Source: Mariprofundus sp. NF
Lineage (GTDB): Bacteria; Pseudomonadota; Zetaproteobacteria; Mariprofundales; Mariprofundaceae
Direction of reading: 5' to 3'
Length of the DNA stretch: 64,000 nt
Assembly: GCF_013387455.1 (NCBI RefSeq)
Contig: NZ_VWNC01000003.1
Span: 124,001-188,000, forward strand
Position 1 is the stretch's first letter, and every line of letters begins with the position of its first letter. The notes under the pieces were generated by a model. It was not told the origin of the DNA, searched no databases, and was given only the letters and a program-made list of their open reading frames with translations. Below are positions 27,628 to 36,436 of the stretch, one piece after another. A program made the translations under genes and the position numbers.

Positions 27628-28403
27628 GAGATCATCCCCCATAGCAGCCAGGTGACCGGTATAGCCATGATTATCGCATCAATACGATCAAGGATGCCTC
27701 CATGACCCGGTAGCCAGCGACCACTATCCTTTACGCCAGTCAGGCGTTTGACCGCTGATTCTGAGAGATCTCCCAACACACCTGCAAAAACGGTTACAAT
27801 GGCCAGAAGAATTGCCGGAATCAAAGCCAGCACATCCCACGTCAGCCAGCAGATCACAGCTAAAGGCACAGAGAAAACAACACCGCCAATCAACCCCTCA
27901 ACAGATTTTCCAGGGCTGATTGCAGGGCACAACTTATGTTTACCGATAGCACGACCAACAAAATAGGCAGCAATATCCGATAGCCAGACAGCAAGGCAGG
28001 CTCCGATAATCAAACCCTGACCAAGCTCTGAAGTATGGGTTTGAGCAATCGCCAAAGTGAAGAGATAGAGCCAGCAAAAGAGCCAGATAAAGGCAAAGAA
28101 ATGGCTGAAGGAAGCCTCCTGATTGCGTGAAATCACAACAAAAGCAGCGAACCAGAAGAGTGTAGCAAACAATAGCCACTCAACTTGCGGGGAATTTAGA
28201 AATGCCAACCACAACAACAGTGATGAGACCATATAGACCATTGAACCGCGCAGCTTCACCATCAGAATCAACTCACAGGTTGCACCCCAGCCAATCAGAG
28301 CCAGCACTGTTTCAAACCATGGCGATGGCAGATTGAAGTACCAGGCCCAGACCAGAACAACCAGAACCAGTGCGGTAATGATACGTTTACTTAACTCACT
28401 CAT
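27624..28403 (-). CDS. cdsA: Phosphatidate cytidylyltransferase
   Basis: Makes CDP-diacylglycerol for phospholipid synthesis; integral membrane protein with about seven helices. 259 aa with the signature [20 protein letters not shown] near the C-terminus. ATG at 28403 overlaps the uppS stop (ATGA). Confidence 0.95.
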   Translation of the reverse strand: MSELSKRIITALVLVVLVWAWYFNLPSPWFETVLALIGWGATCELILMVKLRGSMVYMVSSLLLWLAFLNSPQVEWLLFATLFWFAAFVVISRNQEASFSHFFAFIWLFCWLYLFTLAIAQTHTSELGQGLIIGACLAVWLSDIAAYFVGRAIGKHKLCPAISPGKSVEGLIGGVVFSVPLAVICWLTWDVLALIPAILLAIVTVFAGVLGDLSESAVKRLTGVKDSGRWLPGHGGILDRIDAIIMAIPVTWLLWGMIS

Positions 28404-29152
28404 CGACACACCTGTTCACTGGTTTTACCAAAGCGTCGCTCGCGTGCTGCATAATCCTCGACAGCTATCTGCAGATCATTTTCAGTGAAATCGGGCCAGA
28501 AGAGATCACTGAAATAGAGCTCAGCATAGGCTGCATCCCAAAGATGGAAATTGGAGATTCGACACTCACCACCTGTTCGAATCAACAGATCGACAGGTGC
28601 CATATCATGGCGCCAGAGCATAGAACGGAATGTTTCAGGGGTTAATTCGGCCAATGCCTTTTCAGAATCCGACTGAGACTCAAGCCACTTAACGGTCTGT
28701 TGAACGCCGGCAACGATCTCCTGCTGACCGCCATAATTAAGGCATAGAATCAGGTCGATAGCACTGTTATCACAGGTTTCAGCACAGGCCTGTTCAACTG
28801 CTTTGCGAGCTTTTGCAGGCAGTGGTGAAATATCACCCAAAACGCGAAATCGAACACCATTCTCTTTCATTTCAGGCAGTGTTTTCGGCAACATCATGGC
28901 CAGCAAGCCCATTAAAGCGCGCACTTCCAACTTGGGGCGGTCCCAGTTTTCTGTAGAAAAAGCGTAAAGAGAGATATGTCTGATGCCAAGTTTCTGAGCC
29001 CAGCGAACCACCTGTCGGGCAACATCAGCACCTTTTTTATGCCCCTCAAGGCGCACCTTGCCCTGAGATTTAGCCCAGCGACCATTACCGTCCATGACAA
29101 TGCCGACATGATTTGGAATCCCAGGCTTGGTCGCCTGCTTGGATGAAGACAT
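28400..29152 (-). CDS. uppS: Undecaprenyl diphosphate synthase
   Basis: Cis-prenyltransferase making the C55 carrier lipid for peptidoglycan and LPS. 250 aa with the diphosphate-binding start [43 protein letters not shown] and WPDFTENDL. Overlaps the frr stop by one nt (TGATG). Confidence 0.96.
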   Translation of the reverse strand: MSSSKQATKPGIPNHVGIVMDGNGRWAKSQGKVRLEGHKKGADVARQVVRWAQKLGIRHISLYAFSTENWDRPKLEVRALMGLLAMMLPKTLPEMKENGVRFRVLGDISPLPAKARKAVEQACAETCDNSAIDLILCLNYGGQQEIVAGVQQTVKWLESQSDSEKALAELTPETFRSMLWRHDMAPVDLLIRTGGECRISNFHLWDAAYAELYFSDLFWPDFTENDLQIAVEDYAARERRFGKTSEQVCR

Positions 29153-29697
29153 CAGACGGTCAGGATTTCAGCTTCTTTATGTTCAATAATTTGGTCGATT
29201 TCGGCGATAAATTTGTCGGTGACTTTCTGAACCCGGTCCTGCATACGTTTACTCTCATCTTCAGGGAGTCCGTCATCCTTTACCTGATGTTTGACACTGT
29301 CGTTGGCATCACGACGGATACTGCGAATGGATACTTTAGCTTTTTCACCGACAGCTTTAACCTGCTTCACCAGATCCCGACGACGATCTTCTGTTAACTC
29401 AGGCAACATGATACGAACCACTTCACCATCACTGGTTGGTGTCAGGCCAAGGTCCGATTTCATGATCGCCTTCTCAATCACTGCAATCTGGGTTTTATCC
29501 CATGGCGTGATCATCAGCATACGCGGCTCAGGCACGGAGAGGTTGCCCACCTGATTCATCGGCACTTCAGAGCCATAGTAGGAGACCCTTACATGATCGA
29601 GCAGCGCAGCATTGGCGCGGCCTGTGCGAATCGATGCCAATTCAGTCTTCAACGCACCAATCGATTTCTGCATTCTGTTATCAAGATCTTCGAGCAT
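29152..29697 (-). CDS. frr: Ribosome recycling factor
   Basis: Splits post-termination ribosomes with EF-G. About 181 aa with ASIRTGRANAALLD, NLSVPEPRMLMITPWD and the C-terminal helix segment. ATG 29697 is preceded by GGAGGGG, which includes the pyrH stop codon; a GTG two codons earlier is rejected. Confidence 0.96.
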   Translation of the reverse strand: MLEDLDNRMQKSIGALKTELASIRTGRANAALLDHVRVSYYGSEVPMNQVGNLSVPEPRMLMITPWDKTQIAVIEKAIMKSDLGLTPTSDGEVVRIMLPELTEDRRRDLVKQVKAVGEKAKVSIRSIRRDANDSVKHQVKDDGLPEDESKRMQDRVQKVTDKFIAEIDQIIEHKEAEILTV

Positions 29698-29699
29698 AT

Positions 29700-30443
29700 T
29701 CACCCCTCCTGAACCAGTGTGCCAACAGGCTCACCGGAGACTGCTCTAAGCATCTGACCCGGTGTTGTCACATCAAACACCACAATCGGCATATGATTAT
29801 CGCGACAGAGTGACATCGCAGTCGCATCCATCACACCCAGACGTTTGGTCAGAGCTTCGGTAAATGTAAGTGTATCATAACGTGTGGCATCAGGATTTTT
29901 AGCCGGATCGGATGTATAAACACCATCCACCTTAGTTCCCTTCACCACAGCATCAGCCTGAATCTCCATAGCACGGAGACTGGCGGCAGTATCAGTTGTA
30001 AAATACGGATTACCAGTGCCTGCTGCAAAAATAAGAATACGTCCCTTCTCAAGATGACGCACTGCACGACGGCGAATATAGGGCTCCGCGATCTCCCTGA
30101 TATGCAGTGCGGAGATAACACGCACCGTTGCACCGTTGCGCTCAATTGCATCCTGCAGGGCGATAGAGTTCATTACTGTTGCCAGCATGCCCATATAGTC
30201 TGCACTGGCACGATCCATGCCCGAAGCAGTACCACTCATGCCACGGAAGATGTTGCCGCCACCGATCACGATAGCCAGCTCAATACCTGCCTGCTGAACT
30301 TCGATAATCTCTCTGGCCAGTCGGTTAATAGTGTCAGGATCAACGCCGAATGCCGTCTCCCCCATAAGTACTTCGCCGGAAAGCTTGAGCATCACCCGTT
30401 TATAAGGGCGATCCTCACTGCTTTCGCGACGAATACCGGACAT
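29700..30443 (-). CDS. pyrH: UMP kinase
   Basis: Phosphorylates UMP to UDP. About 247 aa amino-acid-kinase fold: [40 protein letters not shown] and [10 protein letters not shown]. Standard place between tsf and frr. An in-frame TTG lies two codons upstream of the ATG used. Confidence 0.96.
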   Translation of the reverse strand: MSGIRRESSEDRPYKRVMLKLSGEVLMGETAFGVDPDTINRLAREIIEVQQAGIELAIVIGGGNIFRGMSGTASGMDRASADYMGMLATVMNSIALQDAIERNGATVRVISALHIREIAEPYIRRRAVRHLEKGRILIFAAGTGNPYFTTDTAASLRAMEIQADAVVKGTKVDGVYTSDPAKNPDATRYDTLTFTEALTKRLGVMDATAMSLCRDNHMPIVVFDVTTPGQMLRAVSGEPVGTLVQEG

Positions 30444-30449
30444 CTGCAA

Positions 30450-31316
30450 TCAGCCTGCCATCTGTGCCGCAACTTCTGCAGCAAAATCTTCTTCTTTCTT
30501 CTCGATACCTTCACCAAGTGCAAAACGGGCCATAGCAACTACAGTTGCGCCAGCCAGTGCTTTGCCAACCTTCTGGTCGGTATCCATGACAAAATCCTGC
30601 TCCAGCAGGCAGATGTCGGAGTAGAATTTATTCAGCTGACCGGTGACGATCTTATCAACAATCGCTTCAGGTTTGCCACTTGCGATAGCACGCTCAGAGA
30701 GAACCGCACGCTCACGTGCCACGGTATCAGCATCCACATCATCACGAGAGATAAACAGCGGGTTAGCCGCTGCCACATGCATCGCAATGCTACGAGTCAG
30801 ATCCGCTGCAGCATCACCGTCAACACCGATCAACACACCGATCTTACCAACACCGTGCACATAAGAGGCTACGCCAGCAGCCTCAATGCGCTCGAAGCGG
30901 CGAATACTCATGTTCTCGCCAATGGTAGCGATCAGCTGAGAGAGTGCCTGCTCAACATTATGTTCACCATCAAAATCCATCGCCTTGAGTGCTTCCACAT
31001 CAGCAGGATTATTATCGAGGATCAGCTGTGCAACAGCATTCACGAAACCGACAAACTGATCATTCTTGCTTACGAAGTCAGTCTCAGAGTTCACTTCCAG
31101 AACAACACCTACATTGCCTTTGGAAATGGAGACAACCAGACCTTCAGCAGCGATACGGCCAGCTTTTTTGGATGCAGCACCCAGACCTTTCTTACGCAGG
31201 AAATCAACTGCAGCATCAACATCACCATCAGTTTCAGTCAATGCTTTCTTGCAATCCATCATGCCAGCGCCACTCAAGTCACGCAGTTTTTTTACATCTG
31301 CAGCAGTAATAGCCAT
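30450..31316 (-). CDS. tsf: Elongation factor Ts
   Basis: Nucleotide exchange factor for EF-Tu. 288 aa; N-terminal UBA-like domain (VKKLRDLSGAGMMDCKKALTE), then the EF-Tu-contact motif NSETDFVSKND. Follows rpsB by 30 nt. Confidence 0.97.
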   Translation of the reverse strand: MAITAADVKKLRDLSGAGMMDCKKALTETDGDVDAAVDFLRKKGLGAASKKAGRIAAEGLVVSISKGNVGVVLEVNSETDFVSKNDQFVGFVNAVAQLILDNNPADVEALKAMDFDGEHNVEQALSQLIATIGENMSIRRFERIEAAGVASYVHGVGKIGVLIGVDGDAAADLTRSIAMHVAAANPLFISRDDVDADTVARERAVLSERAIASGKPEAIVDKIVTGQLNKFYSDICLLEQDFVMDTDQKVGKALAGATVVAMARFALGEGIEKKEEDFAAEVAAQMAG

Positions 31317-31346
31317 TCTAAATTACCCTCGTATCCTTTTAATTAA

Positions 31347-32111
31347 TTACGCGTCAGCCGCTGTCTCTTCAGCAGCGACAGTCATAGCTTCAACAACATC
31401 CGCATCATCTTCAGCATTTTCCAGAGTCCAAGCTTCAGCACCTTCAAGCAGGGCATCCGCAACCTTGCTGCAGAACAGACGCACAGCACGAATCGCATCG
31501 TCGTTACCTGGAACAACATAATCGATACCTGTTGGGTTGCAGTTGGTATCTACAACAGCAACAACCGGGATACCCAGCTTCTGAGCCTCTTTCACAGCCA
31601 GCTCTTCCTTACGCACGTCAACTACGAACAGGCAGTCAGGCAGCTCAACCATATCCTTGATACCACCGAGTGAACGCTCCAGTTTATCCAGTGAACGCTG
31701 CAGGCCCAGGGCCTCTTTCTTGGTCAGCAGTTCAAACACGCCCTCTTCCTTCTGACGCTGCAGATCTTTCATCTTACGAACAGACTGCTGAACGGTTGCG
31801 AAGTTGGTCAGGGTACCACCGAGCCAGCGGTGATTAACATAGAACTGACCGGCACGCAGTGACTCTTCTTTGACTGCATCACGAGCCTGACGCTTGGTGC
31901 CAACGTAGAGTACGCGGCCACCGGCTGCTGCCAGTGCATTCATGAATGAGTAGGCCTCGTTGGCCAGACGCAGAGTTTTCTGCAGATCGATAATGTGGAT
32001 GCCATTACGCTGACCGAAAATATACGGTGCCATTTTTGGATTCCAGCGACGGGTCTGATGACCAAAGTGTACGCCTGCTTCAAGCAGTTGCTTCATAGTA
32101 AACTGAGACAT
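31347..32111 (-). CDS. rpsB: Ribosomal protein S2
   Basis: Small-subunit protein, 254 aa: [41 protein letters not shown] and [13 protein letters not shown]. Head of the large rpsB-to-lpxB gene run, which links translation with isoprenoid, phospholipid and lipid A synthesis. Its upstream region can fold (see leader). Confidence 0.97.
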   Translation of the reverse strand: MSQFTMKQLLEAGVHFGHQTRRWNPKMAPYIFGQRNGIHIIDLQKTLRLANEAYSFMNALAAAGGRVLYVGTKRQARDAVKEESLRAGQFYVNHRWLGGTLTNFATVQQSVRKMKDLQRQKEEGVFELLTKKEALGLQRSLDKLERSLGGIKDMVELPDCLFVVDVRKEELAVKEAQKLGIPVVAVVDTNCNPTGIDYVVPGNDDAIRAVRLFCSKVADALLEGAEAWTLENAEDDADVVEAMTVAAEETAADA

Positions 32112-32215
32112 TTAAGTTCTCCAATTGTTATTTTCTTCCACCATCCCTCACCCTTTCGGGCACAATAGTTGGGTCGGTGTGCGAATTCGCCCTTTTGAGC
32201 GGGCGCGCTTTCTAG
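32112..32215 (-). promoter_or_regulatory. Possible structured rpsB mRNA leader
   Basis: On the minus strand the leader contains a CGCCCGCTCAAAAGGGCG hairpin (around 32189-32207) and a GCCCGAAAGGG tetraloop hairpin (around 32150-32162) followed by GTGAGGGATGGTGG before the start. S2 is known to repress its own rpsB-tsf mRNA through a structured leader in several bacteria; assignment here is by position and folding only. Confidence 0.35.
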
Positions 32216-32397
32216 CTAAAAGAAGACGAAAAAGCAAGCAGGCATCCACTGCTTTCTACTCTGCATTACCAGATCTACCTGCGGCTGTTTTTTAAAATTC
32301 ATTTGCTTATAAAGCAATTTTACTGAATGCTGGCTACTTGGAATGCGTGGAAAAACAGATAAAAGGGGACAAGCTCGAACATGTAACAGGGGGAAAT

Positions 32398-32631
32398 ATG
32401 AATACAAAAGATTTAGCAACCGTAGTCGGATACACATCACTATGGCACTCTGAAAACAACAATGTATCCATTGAACTGGCTCTGCTCGGTGGTGGGCGAA
32501 AACCGTTAGGTACGATGGATTGTGAACAGGCCAACATGATCATCGGCATGCTCACCAAAAATGGTAAAAAATCAGTCTCTTATAAAGATAATGAGTACCT
32601 TCAGGTCAGCGAATTCTACCAGTTCAAATAG
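32398..32631 (+). CDS. Hypothetical 77-aa protein
   Basis: Begins MNTKDLATVVGYTSLWHSEN after an AGGGGG ribosome site at 32388-32393; an in-frame ATG at 32338 is less likely. The protein is small, soluble and slightly beta-rich in appearance, ending SEFYQFK. No recognised family. It stands alone between the rpsB promoter region and the convergent pentapeptide-repeat gene. Confidence 0.5.
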   Translation: MNTKDLATVVGYTSLWHSENNNVSIELALLGGGRKPLGTMDCEQANMIIGMLTKNGKKSVSYKDNEYLQVSEFYQFK

Positions 32632-32698
32632 AAACGTCGTCTCAGCAGTAGTGATACCCTCTACTCTTCAAGGGCAGCAGCCTGTTTTCAATCAGGAT

Positions 32699-33316
32699 TT
32701 AATTGTCGAGATAAGCAATATCACCGGTAATGAAAGCCCGCTTCAGCGCCCGTCTGGATACCTGAGTGCCTGTACGGTTGGCTTTGGTCAGGTTGGCCCG
32801 TTTCAGACTGGCACCACGCATATCTGCATTCATCAGGTTTGAACAGGCGAGGTTGGTCTCATAAAGTACAGCACCGCGCAGATCCGCTCCCTCCAGATTA
32901 CAGCCCTGCATATTGGCATAGGTAATTTTAGCGTAGCGAAGATTCTCACCAGCCAGATCCATGCCTGAGATATCAACACCATCAAGCGTCCAGCCACTGC
33001 GAACACGGGAGATCAGGCGATCACGGTCAATCCGCAGACCTGTCTGCTTCACATTAATCATCTCACTGCCATCGAGATTCGCACCGCTGATATCGGAACC
33101 ACTCATATCAGAACCACCAAAATTACAGTGACCGAGATTGGCTCCTGTGAAATTCACATTGTGCAGCTTTGCACCATTGAATTTGCTTCCGTGCAGGTCA
33201 GCGCCGGAGAAATCAGCACCGGAGAGATCCTGATTAGAAAAATTGAGGTTGGTAAATTCACCGCCAGCCAGGCTTTTTCCCTCTTTAATCTGTGCGATCA
33301 CATCTGCAACGCTCAT
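32699..33316 (-). CDS. Pentapeptide repeat protein
   Basis: 205 aa made almost wholly of A(D/N)LXX repeats forming a right-handed quadrilateral beta-helix: first block about residues 20-90 (e.g. LSGADFSGADLHGSKF), a break at about 90-110, second block about 113-190 (LEGADLRGAVLYETNLA). Members include gyrase-protecting DNA mimics, but charge and function here are not diagnostic. Ribosome site AGGAGGGG before ATG. Confidence 0.85.
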   Translation of the reverse strand: MSVADVIAQIKEGKSLAGGEFTNLNFSNQDLSGADFSGADLHGSKFNGAKLHNVNFTGANLGHCNFGGSDMSGSDISGANLDGSEMINVKQTGLRIDRDRLISRVRSGWTLDGVDISGMDLAGENLRYAKITYANMQGCNLEGADLRGAVLYETNLACSNLMNADMRGASLKRANLTKANRTGTQVSRRALKRAFITGDIAYLDN

Positions 33317-33397
33317 AGTCCCCTCCTATTGTGCGGGCTGTTATGGTAGAAAAACCGAGCCAAATCGCAAGCTATAATCTTCCGTCGCCGGATCAGT

Positions 33398-34633
33398 TCA
33401 ACTTGCAATAAGCAACGGGTATTGGAAACGCGGACGATTCTGTCGCTGTTTGATCTTCCTCACCGCAGCAAGTGAGATGGTGCGATCACCATATTTTCTG
33501 TTGATGTGATTCACCGTCAGCATCAAATCCATCTGACGGTCATCCTCATGCATCAGGCCGAACAGATCGGGGGTGGCTGATGCAGCGCGACTAATATGGG
33601 TCGCCACAATGCCGCAGCCGCGATAGCTCTCCTCTGCTCTGAACAGCTTCATAAAACCCTCTTTCACCGCTGCTGTGATCCGCTTCAGACTACTACTTGG
33701 AAGATCAAGCCGGATATCAGCACCCCGCTTCTCAAATGTAGCAAGGGTGAGAAAAACATGGATACGGCGGGTAAACAGCTGTTTGGCGACCAGGTCTGAG
33801 ACCAGCCGCATGGTGTGATAACTCAAATGTGCAGCCACAAGCTGAGACGAGGTAGTCACCTCTCCCATCGAGGCAGTGCGGGCGATACTTTTCGCCAGCG
33901 GCGGATCGGTCTCCAGCCCCATCACAGAGATGCCGGACAACTCCTGTTTGAGAATCATACCGTGACGCCCCAGCAATCGCTGCATGAGACCATCCTCAAT
34001 GTGGGCAAACTGCAGGGCCGTATAAATATTACATTTATGCAGCAGCGCGGCACGGTTCCTGCCGATACCCGGAATATCAGAGACTGCAATATCAGCCAGA
34101 AAACGCTCGACCCGTTTACCCGGAATCACCGTGCTACCATTGGGTTTGTTCGATTCCGATGCCAGCTTGGCCAGTATGCGCGTCACACTGATACCGACGG
34201 AAACGGTAATACCTGTTTCACGTTCAACACTCTGGCGAATCTCATCTGCAAGCTGCCGAAAGGGTTTACGCCACAAGGTTCGGATGCCATTCATATCCAT
34301 AAATCCCTCATCAATGGAGTAGATCTCAATATCGGGACTGTAACGTCTGAGAATGGAGAAGAGCTTATGCGATAGCTGGCCATAATAACGAAAGTCAGCG
34401 GCAAGAAAGACCGCCTGCGGGGCAAGCTTTTTCGCCTCCCAGACCGGCATGCCTGTGGTGATACCGAGCGCCTTGGCATCGTAGGATTTGGCGACAACAA
34501 TGGCATTCTGACTCGATAACACACAGATCGGCCTGCCCTTCAGATCAGGCCTGCGCGCCGCCTCGCACGATGCATAAAAGGCATCGCAATCAATGTGCGC
34601 AATCGCATTGGGCCAGTTGCTCGTTGTTTTCAC
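33398..34633 (-). CDS. umuC: Y-family DNA polymerase, UmuC type
   Basis: Error-prone translesion polymerase (Pol V catalytic subunit). 411 aa: AHIDCDAFYASCEA (metal-binding Asp), YSIDEGFMD (catalytic Asp-Glu), GISVTRILAKLASESNKP, the helix-hairpin-helix VSDIPGIGRNRA, and the little-finger domain to the C-terminus. GTG start. It lies 161 nt downstream of a LexA/UmuD-like gene, separated by an inverted repeat element. Confidence 0.93.
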   Translation of the reverse strand: MKTTSNWPNAIAHIDCDAFYASCEAARRPDLKGRPICVLSSQNAIVVAKSYDAKALGITTGMPVWEAKKLAPQAVFLAADFRYYGQLSHKLFSILRRYSPDIEIYSIDEGFMDMNGIRTLWRKPFRQLADEIRQSVERETGITVSVGISVTRILAKLASESNKPNGSTVIPGKRVERFLADIAVSDIPGIGRNRAALLHKCNIYTALQFAHIEDGLMQRLLGRHGMILKQELSGISVMGLETDPPLAKSIARTASMGEVTTSSQLVAAHLSYHTMRLVSDLVAKQLFTRRIHVFLTLATFEKRGADIRLDLPSSSLKRITAAVKEGFMKLFRAEESYRGCGIVATHISRAASATPDLFGLMHEDDRQMDLMLTVNHINRKYGDRTISLAAVRKIKQRQNRPRFQYPLLIAS

Positions 34634-34640
34634 CTGATTA

Positions 34641-34786
34641 ATTCACCACGAAGAACACAGAGATCACAAAGAAGAAAGACAGAATAATGCGCCAGAACCT
34701 CTGAAACACGGCTCATTGCCAGCTGCATATTCCATATCTACTCCTTGATATGCTTTTCTTCGTGCTCTTCGTGTTCTCTGTGGTAA
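34641..34786. repeat. Inverted intergenic element made of ACGAAG units (full copy)
   Basis: The left arm ATTCACCACGAAGAACACAG then AGATCACAAAGAAG (34641-34674) faces a right arm CTTCGTGCTCTTCGTG then TTCTCTGTGGTAA (34758-34786). It occupies the lexA-umuC gap, so its hairpin would lie within the SOS transcript. Confidence 0.8.
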
Positions 34787-34794
34787 AAATAGTT

Positions 34795-35367
34795 TTAGAA
34801 TTTTCGGAACTGACCGACCACTTCACCGTAGATATCCAGTGACATTTCAGGATAGATATCCGGGAAGTCCTCATTGGCCGGCTCGAGGTACATCCCCTCT
34901 TTGCCGCTGCGCAGATATTTGATGGTGAAATCGCCATCGACAATAGCCACAACGATCTTGCCAATGGAAGGGTTCCTGTTGCGCTCAACAATCAGAAAAT
35001 CGCCATCGTTAATACCGGCATTGATCATCGATTCACCCGTAACTTCAACCAGCACCGTCTGCGAAGGATGCTCAACCAGATAATCGTCGATAGTGATCGC
35101 ATCACCAAGCAGTTCTGTAGCCGGAGAGGCGAAACCTGCAGGTGCGACGCCAACATGTGGGCGGGCAAAGAACATATTGGCAGGGCTTAAACGTCCGCCC
35201 GGCCCTTTGCTGATGTAACCGGCAAAGATCATGCGATCGATAAATTTAACAGCCCCCTGTTTACTCACACCAACAAGGGCAGCGATCTCCGCATAGGAGG
35301 GAATCAACCTGTGCAGCGCATAATAATCCTGCAGTCGTCCGAGGTAAAAGGGGTCTTTATTAATCAT
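34795..35367 (-). CDS. LexA/UmuD-like S24 repressor-protease
   Basis: About 190 aa. N-terminal winged helix (about 10-62: IPSYAEIAALVGVSKQGAVK), a self-cleavage site Ala77-Gly78, and the S24 domain with nucleophile Ser113 (TGESMINAGINDGD) and Lys150 (DFTIKYL). Having a DNA-binding domain, it is LexA-like rather than a bare UmuD; paired with umuC it may do both jobs. ATG 35367 has no Shine-Dalgarno and lies 7 nt after a -10 box, suggesting a leaderless message. It probably represses itself through the operator at 35380-35397. Confidence 0.85.
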   Translation of the reverse strand: MINKDPFYLGRLQDYYALHRLIPSYAEIAALVGVSKQGAVKFIDRMIFAGYISKGPGGRLSPANMFFARPHVGVAPAGFASPATELLGDAITIDDYLVEHPSQTVLVEVTGESMINAGINDGDFLIVERNRNPSIGKIVVAIVDGDFTIKYLRSGKEGMYLEPANEDFPDIYPEMSLDIYGEVVGQFRKF

Positions 35368-35374
35368 AGGGCAG

Positions 35375-35403
35375 AGTATGGTGTACGTTCGTACACCGTA
35401 CAA
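35375..35403 (-). promoter_or_regulatory. Promoter with palindromic SOS-type operator in its spacer
   Basis: Read on the minus strand: -35 TTGTAC (35398-35403), a 17-nt spacer, -10 CATACT (35375-35380), then seven nt to the ATG. The spacer is filled by the palindrome GGTGTACG-TT-CGTACACC (35380-35397, + strand), 8-bp perfect arms. It differs from the E. coli CTGT-N8-ACAG box. Binding by the LexA-like product is inference. Confidence 0.75.
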
Positions 35404-35427
35404 GAAAATATTTTTAACATCACAATA

Positions 35428-35796
35428 TCAGTCAATAATTGAACGGATATCTTCACCTAACTCTTCGGGATAAAAAGGCTTATTAAGAAGATAGTAGTTT
35501 TCAAAAGCTCCTATCCGTTTTGAGGTCTCATATGCATCAAGGTCTGTAACAAACAATACCGGTATGTTTTTATCGATGCGGCGAACCGCATTGACTGCTC
35601 TTTCACCGACATGCAAACACGACATCACTTCACTCACCACAAGGTCAATCTCACTGCAACATGCAGTGAATAGCTGAACTGCCTGCTCGCCACCGTTAGC
35701 CTTTAATATCCTGAAACCATCCAGACTCAGTATCTCAGCAATACGCTCCAGAATCTCGCTACAATCATCAATCAAAAGAACCGTCTGCTGGCTCAC
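35428..35796 (-). CDS. Stand-alone receiver domain with Glu in place of the phospho-acceptor Asp
   Basis: About 122 aa CheY-like domain, no output domain. The acidic pair (LLIDDCSE), the Thr (LFVTD) and the Lys (LLNKPF) are kept, but the phosphorylation position reads DLVVSEVM, i.e. Glu where DLVLLDVM is normal. Glu may mimic the phosphorylated state. GTG at 35796 overlaps the upstream stop as GTGA; a GTG four codons earlier also fits. Last gene of the nine-gene exbB run. Confidence 0.8.
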   Translation of the reverse strand: MSQQTVLLIDDCSEILERIAEILSLDGFRILKANGGEQAVQLFTACCSEIDLVVSEVMSCLHVGERAVNAVRRIDKNIPVLFVTDLDAYETSKRIGAFENYYLLNKPFYPEELGEDIRSIID

Positions 35797-36434
35797 AGGG
35801 AGATCCACCCCATACCAACCCCTACCCCGACAAAGGCCAGTACCGAGGCTCCTATTCTGGCCATCTGCTGCTGCCTGCCTCTGAGTTGTGAACGTATCTC
35901 ACCACCTGCTTTTCCCAGACCGTAACCGAAGACAAGCTGGGGGATGATGATCGCACCTGCACCAAAGGAGAGGCCAAGAAGCAATCCGTAAGCACCTGAG
36001 CCAGTTGCTGCAGATGCTGCCATGACACCGGCCAGCGGCGCACATGGCCTCAAACCCATAGCGAAACCGATCCCGAACAGCCCTGCCCTGATCTGCTTCT
36101 GCTTGTGGCTGGCACACCCCGCCACTCTCCCCTTGCGCCACAACAGCACGGCAGAGCCGAGCAGCATGGCGGCAAAGATATAGTTGGCATGACTCATATC
36201 GAGCAGGCCGACCAGTGAAGCACCAACCAGACCCGAAACGGCAGCAAGCAGTGCATAAGCCGCCATGCGACCGAGATTAAAACGCAGTGTCTGCAGTGAG
36301 GTCTCTCTGGCTCCGATATCCTGCGCCAGCAGCATCACACCGAGTGTCGGAATACAGGTAAACATACATGCACCGGCCCCGAATGAGAGGCCGATGATGA
36401 ATGTTGTCAGCATAGCGGAGAATAGAACCTCCAC
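35793..36434 (-). CDS. SafE/CcdA-like polytopic membrane protein (DsbD_2 type)
   Basis: 213 aa with about six hydrophobic helices in two similar halves. Each half has a Cys-Pro motif: FGAGACMFTCIPTLG (about 18-32) and GLRPCAPLAGV (about 127-137), as in CcdA/DsbD-type thiol or metal transporters. GTG start with AAGGAT upstream, 2 nt after the NapH-like gene. Transfer of reducing equivalents or a metal across the membrane is inferred from the Cys pattern and the ferredoxin neighbour. Confidence 0.7.
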   Translation of the reverse strand: MEVLFSAMLTTFIIGLSFGAGACMFTCIPTLGVMLLAQDIGARETSLQTLRFNLGRMAAYALLAAVSGLVGASLVGLLDMSHANYIFAAMLLGSAVLLWRKGRVAGCASHKQKQIRAGLFGIGFAMGLRPCAPLAGVMAASAATGSGAYGLLLGLSFGAGAIIIPQLVFGYGLGKAGGEIRSQLRGRQQQMARIGASVLAFVGVGVGMGWISL

Positions 36435-36436
36435 GT

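Noticed and set aside
30054-31346. Long + strand open frame of 430 codons opposite pyrH and tsf
   Set aside because: It is a shadow of two unmistakable genes; the translation is His/Cys/Asn-rich with no family features.
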